This document shows, piece after piece, positions 1 through 6,416 of a stretch of 10,212 nucleotides of DNA. Source of the stretch: JAQBYK01 sp964499425 (GTDB lineage: Bacteria; Patescibacteriota; Gracilibacteria; UBA1369; LOWO2-01-FULL-3); assembly GCA_964499425.1 (NCBI GenBank), contig CAZCLD010000050.1, forward strand, positions 1-10,212. Reading direction: 5' to 3'. A program made the translations under genes and the position numbers. The notes below the pieces were generated by a model that saw nothing but the letters and a program-made list of their open reading frames with translations, was not told the DNA's origin and ran no database searches. Each line of letters opens with the position of its first letter. The first letter of the stretch is position 1.

Positions 1-177
1 CCTAGGTTCTTTCCCAGGTTCCTTGCTAGGTTCTTTCCCAGGTTCCTTTGTAGGTTCTTTCCCAGGTTCTTTTGTAGGTTCTTTTCCTGGTTCTTTTGCA
101 GGTTCTTTTCCTGGTTCTTTCGCAGGTTCTTTTCCTGGTTCTTTTCCGGGCTCCCTGGCAGGTTCCTTTCCAGGTTC
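1..177 (-). repeat. In-frame tandem repeat encoding EPGK/EPxK tetrapeptides
   Basis: On the minus strand every twelve bases encode Glu-Pro-X-Lys, alternating mostly as EPGK then EPAK, EPTK or EPSK, giving roughly a 24-base higher-order unit. About fifteen tetrapeptides are present and the array continues past the window edge. Synonymous differences (GGA/GGG, CCT/CCA, AAA/AAG) and the changing fourth-position residue show that copies have diverged under protein-level constraint. A short version (two EPAK-like units) also occurs near 632-665, before the central domain. Such Pro/charged repeats usually form extended, disordered spacers. Confidence 0.9.
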
Positions 178-762
178 TTCTTGTACGGCTTTTCTCAATG
201 CTGCGAGAGTTTTAGGTCCAAAAATTCCATCTACCTGTATGCCGGCGATTCTTTGGAATTTTCTTATGGCTGCCCTGGTTTTTGTTCCCTTTATGCCGTC
301 TAGCCATTTTGGATCGACACCTTTGTACTTAGGATTCGAGGCAAGTTTTTTAAGTAAAATTTGTACCATTAATCTATCTGTTCTATCTCTCAAAAATGCT
401 ATACGTTTACCTCCTTCTACCCATGTTTTTCTGCCTTTTACTCTCTTTATGTGTAGACCTGAATCCATTCCTTCTTGAAGCCGGGTAAGTGCTACGTCAT
501 CATCAAAGGCAAAAAGATCTTTTCTTACAGCTGCTTTCAGAGCTTTGAATTTTTCTTTGTAGGCCTTGTCAGGTTTTGTTAGCCTTTCGCCTTTTACTGC
601 CTTTGGGGCATCTGGTAAGTCAAAAAAATTACCTGGTTCTTTTGCAGGTTCTTTTGCAGGTTGTGGAGTCTCAGGTTCTGCGGGCCTGGGTGCAGGATCT
701 AAATAACATAGATTGTGCACGTTCCTAAATGGATTTAGGATTTTGAATAATTTTGTTTTCAT
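1..762 (-). CDS. Peptidoglycan-binding-domain protein with EPGK repeat tail (3' end outside window)
   Basis: An uninterrupted minus-strand reading frame starts at ATG 762-760 and is still open after 254 codons at the window edge. Residues about 145-192 match the PG_binding_1 fold: T161/T162-region 'TRAAIRKFQ' followed by 'VDGIFGPKTLAAL' is the family's hallmark helix plus VDGxFGxxT signature, which in known proteins binds cell-wall peptidoglycan. Residues 30-44 are Pro/Glu-rich, 50-145 are charged and unrecognised, and from residue 196 on the protein is an EPGK-EPxK repeat (x is A, T, S, R or G). The N-terminus is basic with no hydrophobic core, so no signal peptide or lipobox is visible and export is unproven. 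No Shine-Dalgarno precedes the start, but a good promoter lies about 30 bases upstream. A catalytic or anchoring domain may follow beyond the window. The PG-binding call is firm; the full function is unknown. Confidence 0.85.
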   Translation of the reverse strand, partial: MKTKLFKILNPFRNVHNLCYLDPAPRPAEPETPQPAKEPAKEPGNFFDLPDAPKAVKGERLTKPDKAYKEKFKALKAAVRKDLFAFDDDVALTRLQEGMDSGLHIKRVKGRKTWVEGGKRIAFLRDRTDRLMVQILLKKLASNPKYKGVDPKWLDGIKGTKTRAAIRKFQRIAGIQVDGIFGPKTLAALRKAVQEEPGKEPAREPGKEPGKEPAKEPGKEPAKEPGKEPTKEPGKEPTKEPGKEPSKEPGKEPR

Positions 763-791
763 ATTTTTGTTTTTATTAAAATTATTATGCT

Positions 792-820
792 ATTATAACT
801 TAAAAACGTTATAAAATCAA
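792..820 (-). promoter_or_regulatory. Promoter of the peptidoglycan-binding protein gene
   Basis: Minus strand: -35 TTGATT (820-815), a 17-base spacer, then a perfect -10 TATAAT (797-792). Transcription would begin near 785, leaving a leader of roughly 23 bases before ATG 762. A 7-base inverted repeat, TTATAAC (793-799) and GTTATAA (808-814), overlaps the -10 and the spacer and could be an operator or simply AT-rich coincidence. Confidence 0.65.
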
Positions 821-840
821 TAGCTGGAATGGAGAAAAAT

Positions 841-2613
841 TCACTTTACAGTCACACTTTTAGCTAAATTTCGAGGCATATCCGGGTTGTTTTGTCGGAG
901 AACTGCAAGCTGATAAGCAAGGATTTGGATTGGAATTATATTTACGATAGGGGAGGCATTACCTGTGTCGGGGACACGGATCCAATAATCGAAGACTTCA
1001 TGGTTTTCGGGGGACACTCCTATTATATAACCACCACGGGCTTTTACTTCAGTTGCGTTTGAGATGATTTCCTTTTTACAATCGTCGTTGGCAACTAAGG
1101 CAATTACTGGTGTGCCTTTTGATATTAGGGCTATTGGTCCGTGTTTGAGCTCTCCACCTGCAAATCCTTCAGCGTGAATATATGAAACTTCCTGAAGTTT
1201 TATGGCAGCTTCGAGTGCGATTGGATAATTCATTCCTCTACCAATTATATACATGGACTCGATGTCCTTTATTTTGTTTGCCAATTTCATTATATGATCT
1301 TCATATCGGGGATTTATCATGTCGTTGATTTGGCTGGCAGCATTGATTAAAAGTTGCTTTCCCTCCTGAATCCCGCCGTTGCAGGCATATGCGAGGAGCG
1401 TTAAGATTGCTAACTGCGAGGTTGTTGCTTTTGTTGAAGCTACAGCCTTTTCTGGACCTGCTTTAATTGGAATGACGATGTCTGAGATTCTTGCCATTGT
1501 TGAGCTTTCTACGTTAACAATGGATACAATTTTGACTCCTTTTTCTTTTGCAATCTCTATAGCCTCGAGTGTGTCAGCTGTTTCTCCTGATTGGGATACT
1601 GTTATTAGAAGGGTTTTATTAGTGAGGAATTGTCTGTGATTTGGAAATTCTGATCCAAATGCAAAATTGATATGTTTCTTAGAGATTCTTGCAAATAAGT
1701 ACTCTCCAACTAGTGCGACTTTTCCTGCTGTGCCACATCCTATGAAGTATGTTCCAAAGGCTTTTTTGATTTCTTTTGCTACTTTTTCTATTACTTTGGG
1801 ATCCTGGTTTATGGCTCGGTTTAGGGTGTCCTTCTGTTCGATGATCTCTTTGATCATAAAATGGGGGTGTTCTCCTTTTTCCGCGCTTTCTATGTCCCAA
1901 TCTATTTCAATGATACGTTTTTTTATCTCCTGTTCTTTGATGTTGTCGAAAAAGTGGATCTTGTTGCCATGAATTTCGCATATTTGGTTATCGTCTAGAT
2001 ATATGACTCTGTTTGTGTGTTTTAGGAATGCAGGGATGTCAGATGCAATGAAGTGTTCGTTTTCACCTACCCCGATTATGAGTGGTGAGCCTTTTCTAGC
2101 TGCGATGATTTTGTTTTCATCCTTCTTGATTACTACTATGGCATAGAGTCCTTCGATTTCCTTGATAGCCATTTTTACGCTGTCTTCAAAGCTGTGTGTT
2201 TTTGCGTGTTCCTCTATTAAATGTGCTATGACCTCAGTGTCAGTTTTTGAAACAAAGGTATGCCCTTTTTTCTTTAAGAATTTTTTTGTTTCGAGATAGT
2301 TTTCAAAAATTCCGTTGTGTACTAGGACTATTTCTTTGTTTTCACTGAAATGGGGATGAGCGTTGGCTTTATTTACACCTCCGTGTGTCGCCCATCTAGA
2401 ATGGCCAATAGCTAAGTTTGATTTCTCAAACTTGTGATCTTTCTTTTTGAAATCACCTATTTTCCCCACTTTTTTGTGTATCAGAATCTCGTCCTTTGTT
2501 TGATATGCTACTCCCCAGGAATCGTAGCCTCGGTATTCCAGACATTTGAGGCCTTCGACTACTAATAGTGGAGCGCTGTTTTTTGGTCCTGAGTATGCAA
2601 AAATTCCGCACAT
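841..2613 (-). CDS. glmS: Glutamine--fructose-6-phosphate aminotransferase (isomerizing)
   Basis: This 590-aa protein makes glucosamine-6-phosphate from fructose-6-phosphate and glutamine, the entry step to UDP-GlcNAc and peptidoglycan in the cytoplasm. The N-terminal glutaminase domain (about 1-230) begins Met-Cys2-Gly-Ile, with Cys2 the nucleophile exposed after Met removal, and carries YRGYDS (27-32), HSRWATHG (71-78), HNG (99-101) and TDTE (124-127). The linker EKGEHPHFMIKEI (245-257) is characteristic. Two SIS sugar-binding domains follow: GCGT (292-295) with SQSGETADT (340-348), and GRG (458-460) with AEGF..GELKHGP (481-493). The C-terminus PRNLAKSVTVK is the conserved isomerase tail. 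Length is slightly below the E. coli enzyme (609). It lies 56 bases after the M24 peptidase gene on the same strand without a visible terminator between, so it is probably the last gene of that operon. No Shine-Dalgarno is seen. Confidence 0.98.
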   Translation of the reverse strand: MCGIFAYSGPKNSAPLLVVEGLKCLEYRGYDSWGVAYQTKDEILIHKKVGKIGDFKKKDHKFEKSNLAIGHSRWATHGGVNKANAHPHFSENKEIVLVHNGIFENYLETKKFLKKKGHTFVSKTDTEVIAHLIEEHAKTHSFEDSVKMAIKEIEGLYAIVVIKKDENKIIAARKGSPLIIGVGENEHFIASDIPAFLKHTNRVIYLDDNQICEIHGNKIHFFDNIKEQEIKKRIIEIDWDIESAEKGEHPHFMIKEIIEQKDTLNRAINQDPKVIEKVAKEIKKAFGTYFIGCGTAGKVALVGEYLFARISKKHINFAFGSEFPNHRQFLTNKTLLITVSQSGETADTLEAIEIAKEKGVKIVSIVNVESSTMARISDIVIPIKAGPEKAVASTKATTSQLAILTLLAYACNGGIQEGKQLLINAASQINDMINPRYEDHIMKLANKIKDIESMYIIGRGMNYPIALEAAIKLQEVSYIHAEGFAGGELKHGPIALISKGTPVIALVANDDCKKEIISNATEVKARGGYIIGVSPENHEVFDYWIRVPDTGNASPIVNIIPIQILAYQLAVLRQNNPDMPRNLAKSVTVK

Positions 2614-2669
2614 GTGATGGATTTTAGAGTAAAAAGCGAGACTTGTGGAGGTAGAATGATTGACAGGAT

Positions 2670-3767
2670 CTATAAAATGCAGCTTTTTAGCTTCTTGGGG
2701 ATTTTTGTGAGAACTTTGTTACCACTTTTTGTTACGAGAATCATGTCTTCTATTCGGACCCCAAATTTACCGGGGAGGTAAATTCCTGGTTCAACTGTTA
2801 CAACTGTGTTTGCCCTAATTTTTTTGATGTATTTATCTGAGATGGAAGGGGATTCGTGTATATCAAGTCCAATGCCATGTCCGCCTGCATGCCCGTATTC
2901 TTCCCCGTAACCGGCCTTGTCTATGGTGTCACGGATTATTTTGTCTGCTTTTTTGCCTGTTATACCTGCTTTTATGTCTTTTATTCCGGCGAGCTGAGAT
3001 GCTAGTACGAGATTGTATATTTGGGTTTGTTTGGGAGTAGGTTTCGCTGTGAAGATCATTCGAGTCATGTCTGAGCAATATCCTTTATATTTCATCCCCA
3101 TATCTATCAGAATAAGGTCTCCCTTTTTTAGGGTAGTTTTGCCAGGACTGTGGTGTACGATTGCAGAATTCTTGCCGAATCCAACAATTGGGTCAAAGGA
3201 TACGTCCTGTGCTCCGAATCTATGGCCTAGTTCTTTTATTTTCCAGGCAAGCTCAATTTCTTGGAGCTTTTTACGTGATTTGGACCTCAAATGGGTGCGA
3301 ACAATTTTTTTGATCTCAGCAAAGACTTTTTCGTTTATGGCCTGGCTTTTTTGGATTAATCCAATCTCTCTCTTGTTCTTAATTTCCCGGTTTGCCTCTA
3401 TTTTTCCTGATATGTCTATAAATTTTATGTGCGCCTTCGCTTTGCTTCGGCACATGGAGATTTTCTTGAATTTTTTGAATCTTGCAATCGTCAAATTTGA
3501 TTCCTCTATGCCGAGTGTTTTTATGCGGTGCTTTCTAAGAATTTTTTGCCAGTTTTGTTTTAGTTCTGTTGGATTTCTCCACATCTTTGTTGTATCTACT
3601 ATTTTGATTTCTTTCTTGATGCTGTTTTTGGCGCGCTGGATATATCTAAAATCAGTGAAAAGGTAAGAGCTATTTTTCGTGATTAGCATGAATCCGGCTG
3701 AGCCCGTGAAGTTTGATAGGTATGCGATATTAGACCTATTTGTTATAAGCTTTGCCTGCGGTTTCAT
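2670..3767 (-). CDS. M24 family metallopeptidase (Xaa-Pro aminopeptidase/dipeptidase type)
   Basis: The 365-aa product has the creatinase-like N-terminal domain (about 1-125, starting with 'LITNRSNIAYLSNFTGSAG') and a C-terminal pita-bread M24 domain (about 135-360). All five expected metal ligands are present: Asp222 (LIDMG), Asp233 (SDMTR), His297 (GGHGIG), Glu326 (VEPGIY) and Glu340 (RIED), plus catalytic-type His205 (VHH) and His304 (DIHE). Such enzymes remove an N-terminal residue before proline, or cleave Xaa-Pro dipeptides, in the cytoplasm. The N-terminus is somewhat shorter than usual, lacking most of the first helix. ATG 3767 overlaps the ruvA stop by four bases (ATGA), implying translational coupling. 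Sequence alone does not separate PepP from PepQ activity, so no symbol is given. Confidence 0.93.
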   Translation of the reverse strand: MKPQAKLITNRSNIAYLSNFTGSAGFMLITKNSSYLFTDFRYIQRAKNSIKKEIKIVDTTKMWRNPTELKQNWQKILRKHRIKTLGIEESNLTIARFKKFKKISMCRSKAKAHIKFIDISGKIEANREIKNKREIGLIQKSQAINEKVFAEIKKIVRTHLRSKSRKKLQEIELAWKIKELGHRFGAQDVSFDPIVGFGKNSAIVHHSPGKTTLKKGDLILIDMGMKYKGYCSDMTRMIFTAKPTPKQTQIYNLVLASQLAGIKDIKAGITGKKADKIIRDTIDKAGYGEEYGHAGGHGIGLDIHESPSISDKYIKKIRANTVVTVEPGIYLPGKFGVRIEDMILVTKSGNKVLTKIPKKLKSCIL

Positions 3768-4330
3768 GTGTGTTTGAGGAAGTAGGTAATTATTTCTTCC
3801 GATTCTACTATTTCTTTTGGTATGTCCTTTAGAGTTCTTGTGATTTGATTTCTCTGATATCCAAGTCGCATTAGAGCTTCAATTGCTTCTGAGTTAATTG
3901 GGGTAGTTTTCGTATATTCTTCGTTAATCCCTTCGTTTTCTATTTTTCCTTTGAGCTCGAGGATTATTCTCTTGGCACTTTTTGGACCGATGCCAGGAAT
4001 TTCTTTTAGGAAAGCAATGTCTTCGTTGATGATTGCTGCTTTTACTTTTTTCGAAGGTACGCTGAGAATATCGAGTGCTAAGCGAGGACCGACACCACTG
4101 ATGCTAATGAGGTTTTTGAAGAATGATAGGGTCTCATATTTTTTAAAGCCGTATAGGTCCAGGGCATCCTCTCGTACATTCGTATGGATGTATAACTCGA
4201 TTTCTTGATTTTCTTTTGTCTCTTCGAGAGTTGGTGCGCTTAGGCTGACCAAATAGCCGATTTGGCCGGTATTTAGGATTATTCCTTTATCTGTTTTCTT
4301 TACGATATTGCCTTTGAGATATGAGATCAT
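3764..4330 (-). CDS. ruvA: Holliday junction branch migration protein RuvA
   Basis: The 188-aa protein binds four-way DNA junctions as a tetramer and loads the RuvB motor for branch migration in recombinational repair. Domain I is the OB-fold (about 1-63, 'MISYLKGNIV'), with IHTNVREDALDLYGF (48-62) at its end. Domain II carries two helix-hairpin-helix motifs, GVGPRLA (79-85) and GIGPKSA (113-119), the latter followed by KRIILELKGK. Residues 131-146 form the flexible linker and 147-188 the RuvB-binding domain III ('EAIEALMRLGY'). Length is slightly short of E. coli RuvA (203). It overlaps both neighbours by ATGA: its start lies in the stop of the 49-aa lysine-rich gene and its stop in the peptidase start. 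RuvB and RuvC are not in the window. Confidence 0.97.
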   Translation of the reverse strand: MISYLKGNIVKKTDKGIILNTGQIGYLVSLSAPTLEETKENQEIELYIHTNVREDALDLYGFKKYETLSFFKNLISISGVGPRLALDILSVPSKKVKAAIINEDIAFLKEIPGIGPKSAKRIILELKGKIENEGINEEYTKTTPINSEAIEALMRLGYQRNQITRTLKDIPKEIVESEEIITYFLKHT

Positions 4331-4476
4331 TTCTTCTTTTTTAGATTCTTGTTGCTGATTAGTTTTTGGAGAGCAAATACACTTTTTCCTGACTGATGCA
4401 TCTTTTTGCGCTTTTTCTTGTCTTTTTGTGCAAATTTCTTTGTAGTTGCTTTTTCTTCTTCTTCATATTTACTCAT
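4327..4476 (-). CDS. Small lysine-rich basic protein between tgt and ruvA
   Basis: A 49-codon reading frame fills the gap between tgt and ruvA exactly. Its ATG (4476-4474) shares ATGA with the tgt stop, and its TGA (4329-4327) shares ATGA with the ruvA start. Precise four-base overlaps on both sides are strong evidence that it is translated. The product begins MSKYEEEEKATTKKFAQ, has a dense basic centre (KDKKKRKK, 18-25), a short hydrophobic helix-like stretch (VFALQKLIS, 33-41) and ends in four lysines. Seventeen of 49 residues are lysine, with five acidic residues near the N-terminus. I do not recognise the family. The charge pattern suggests a nucleic-acid- or ribosome-binding microprotein, which is inference only. 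It is short enough to be missed by gene callers. Confidence 0.8.
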   Translation of the reverse strand: MSKYEEEEKATTKKFAQKDKKKRKKMHQSGKSVFALQKLISNKNLKKKK

Positions 4477-5609
4477 TGCCTAAATTTTTTTAGGAAGTCC
4501 TTTTTGAATTTCTTAAAACTGCCTTTATTTATGCTATCTCTGATTTTGCGCATCAATTCTAACAAAAAGTGGAGATTGTGAATAGACATTAGACGAAGTC
4601 CAAGAATTTCGTTTTCGAAAATGAGGTGGCGTAAATAGCTTTTGGAATAGTTTTGACAGGCTTCACATGTGCAGCCTTTTTGTAGGGGAGTTTTATCGCT
4701 TTTGAATTTAGCATTTCTTATGCTGTGGCGACCTGTGAGATCCCAAAAAGTTCCATGTCGTGCCATTCGTGTAGGATGTACGCAGTCGAACATATCGATG
4801 CCTCTTTCTACAGACTCGAGAATGTCCTCTGGTGTGCCTACTCCCATTAGGTAGCGAGGTTTTTGACTGCTGAGATGGGGGACTGTGGCATCTAGCATTT
4901 CATACATTTTTCCTTTGCTTTCTCCCACTGAAAGTCCTCCGATAGCGTTGCCTTTAAGATTCTGTTCATTTATGAATTTGGCCGACTGTTCTCGTAGATC
5001 TTTGTAGAGTCCGCCTTGTACGATTCCAAAAAGGGTTTGTTTGCGGGATTCATGTGATTTCTTGCAGTTCGTAAGCCATTTGTGAGTTCTTTCCATGGCA
5101 TCTTTGAAGTATTTTTTGCTGCTATCTGCGGGTGCGCATTCGTCAAATGCCATAATTATGTCAGCTCCAAGATCTTTTTGAATGTCGATGGCTTTTTTGG
5201 GTGTGAAGTAGTGCTTTGAGCCGTCAAGATGCGAATAAAATGTTACGCCCTTATTGTCTATTTTTACCTTAGTTTTGAACTTGGCATTTTTTGTGAAACC
5301 TTTTTCCTGTGCCAATGAGAATACTTGATATCCGCCTGAATCTGTGAGAATAGGACCATCCCAATTCATCCACTTGTGGAGGCCTCCCATTTTTCGGACG
5401 AGCTTTTCTCCAGGTCTTAGGAATAAGTGGTATGTGTTTGCAAGAATGATTTGAGCCTTGAGGTTTTTGAGATCTTTTTGAGAGAGGGTTTTGACGGTTG
5501 CTTTTGTTCCCACAGGCATAAAAACGGGTGTCTGTATAACTCCATGGGGTGTTTTGAGTGTCCCTGTACGAGAAATGCCCTCTTCTTTTTTTACTTTGAA
5601 CTCAAACAT
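4473..5609 (-). CDS. tgt: Queuine tRNA-ribosyltransferase (tRNA-guanine transglycosylase)
   Basis: The 378-aa enzyme exchanges guanine 34 in the anticodon of tRNA Asp, Asn, His and Tyr for the queuosine precursor preQ1 (bacterial type). It is a TIM-barrel with DSGGYQVFSL (90-99; Asp90 is the general acid/base), DEC (156-158), GNAIGGLSVGE (220-230) and FDCVHPTR (274-281), in which Asp275 is the covalent nucleophile. The zinc site is complete: Cys313, Cys315, Cys318 and His344. Length and the opening 'MFEFKVKKEEG' fit the family, supporting this start, although no Shine-Dalgarno is seen. It lies 19 bases after an unknown gene and overlaps the following microprotein gene by ATGA. No queuosine-pathway partner is present in the window. 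Confidence 0.98.
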   Translation of the reverse strand: MFEFKVKKEEGISRTGTLKTPHGVIQTPVFMPVGTKATVKTLSQKDLKNLKAQIILANTYHLFLRPGEKLVRKMGGLHKWMNWDGPILTDSGGYQVFSLAQEKGFTKNAKFKTKVKIDNKGVTFYSHLDGSKHYFTPKKAIDIQKDLGADIIMAFDECAPADSSKKYFKDAMERTHKWLTNCKKSHESRKQTLFGIVQGGLYKDLREQSAKFINEQNLKGNAIGGLSVGESKGKMYEMLDATVPHLSSQKPRYLMGVGTPEDILESVERGIDMFDCVHPTRMARHGTFWDLTGRHSIRNAKFKSDKTPLQKGCTCEACQNYSKSYLRHLIFENEILGLRLMSIHNLHFLLELMRKIRDSINKGSFKKFKKDFLKKFRQ

Positions 5610-5628
5610 GGCGCAACTTTAACACAGA

Positions 5629-6354
5629 TTACGCTGTAGCTGTAGCCGGAGCTATTGCTGGAGTTGGAGCGGTAGCGTCATTCACCTTGTCGAATGGAGA
5701 TAATGTCCAATCGACTGCCTTTTTTATTCCTCCTGAAATCCAAGCGGCTTTATCTGTGAACCAATGGGGAATTGCAAGAAGCTGCTTTATACCGGGGATA
5801 TCCCTAAGTTGAGTGATTGTTCTGTTGATTGTTCTATCTATGAACTCATGAGGAGTGTCAACGAGTACGCCTTTTACTGCATCCTTAACTCCTTTTGCTA
5901 GAGAAGTTACTGTTCTGAATGCTTGTTTTGTATATTGAATAGGGTGTCTAAGTGGTTGTAGATATAATAGTCCTGCCGTTGAGTCCCAGGCTGTTCCTGC
6001 TGCGGCCCTGGTGGCTTCACTGATGCTCTCTACAGCGTTATAACCACGTCTAAGTAGACCAACCGCTGTTCCGTCTGTAGCGTGTCCAGCTGCGTAGGGG
6101 ACTGCTTTTGCTTTGGGATCTGCAGGTTCGACGTCTCCTATTTCGTAGCGTAGTTTTCCTCTTGTCCATTCATTTATTCCTTGTATACCTGTAATTGCTT
6201 CATTTTTCTTGCCTACCAACCAGTCAAATGCACGGAAAAAAGGAGCCTTATCAGCTATAGGTTGAGCTGGTTGAGGGGCTGCACGTCGAGCTGTCTCAGG
6301 AAGTGCTTCCTGAGGTGTTTCTACGGGTGCTTCTGGTGTGTTATTTTCTGGCAT
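5629..6354 (-). CDS. Hypothetical protein, first gene of the tgt-ruvA-glmS unit
   Basis: I do not recognise this 241-aa protein. I chose ATG 6354 (MPENNTPEAP...) over the in-frame TTG at 6363 because the predicted transcript starts near 6372, so TTG would leave almost no leader. Residues 1-36 are Pro/Ala/Glu-rich and probably disordered. Residues 38-225 look largely helical with several amphipathic stretches, including the region around 'FFRAFDWLVGKK' (about 39-50), 'AKGVKDAVKGVLVDTPHEF' (about 153-171) and 'GGIKKAVDWTLSPFDKV' (208-224). The tail is low-complexity Thr/Ala/Pro. There is no signal peptide or clear membrane span. It is followed 19 bases later by tgt on the same strand, with no terminator seen, so it probably heads that operon. 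Surface association through amphipathic helices is possible but unsupported by any recognised domain. Confidence 0.85.
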   Translation of the reverse strand: MPENNTPEAPVETPQEALPETARRAAPQPAQPIADKAPFFRAFDWLVGKKNEAITGIQGINEWTRGKLRYEIGDVEPADPKAKAVPYAAGHATDGTAVGLLRRGYNAVESISEATRAAAGTAWDSTAGLLYLQPLRHPIQYTKQAFRTVTSLAKGVKDAVKGVLVDTPHEFIDRTINRTITQLRDIPGIKQLLAIPHWFTDKAAWISGGIKKAVDWTLSPFDKVNDATAPTPAIAPATATA

Positions 6355-6364
6355 AATGATCAAT

Positions 6365-6401
6365 AAAAAGAGTGTTTCATTGTATCAGAAACACTCTTTT
6401 T
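6365..6401 (-). terminator. Intrinsic terminator after the 274-aa protein gene (symmetrical hairpin)
   Basis: Perfect 14-base inverted repeat: 6365-6378 and 6388-6401, with a 9-base loop. The inner stem GAGTGTTTC/GAAACACTC is flanked by A5 and T5, so a transcript from either strand ends in a short U tract. The biologically relevant direction is minus, just after the TAA at 6419-6417. The loop contains the -10 element of the next operon's promoter. Confidence 0.8.
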
Positions 6402-6406
6402 GTCAA
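6379..6406 (-). promoter_or_regulatory. Strong promoter for the unknown-tgt-ruvA-glmS unit, embedded in the terminator
   Basis: Minus strand: consensus -35 TTGACA (6406-6401), a 16-base spacer, and extended -10 TGA-TACAAT (6387-6379; hexamer 6384-6379). Expected start of transcription is near 6372, inside the distal arm of the hairpin, so the new transcript carries only one arm and cannot form the terminator. The leader to ATG 6354 is about 18 bases. Confidence 0.7.
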
Positions 6407-6416
6407 GGCTTTGGAA

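Noticed and set aside
23..478. Plus-strand frame rich in Gly-Ser-Phe-Pro repeats
   Set aside because: It is the antisense of the EPGK-repeat protein; the minus frame has a recognisable PG-binding domain, a promoter and a longer open span.
3013..3666. Plus-strand hydrophobic 217-aa frame
   Set aside because: It lies wholly antisense to the M24 peptidase gene, whose metal ligands are all present; hydrophobic shadows are expected opposite Lys/Glu-rich coding sequence.
4396..4581. Plus-strand Phe/Leu-rich 61-aa frame resembling a membrane peptide
   Set aside because: It is the antisense of the lysine-rich microprotein and of the lysine-rich tgt tail; poly-Lys codons read as Phe/Leu on the other strand.
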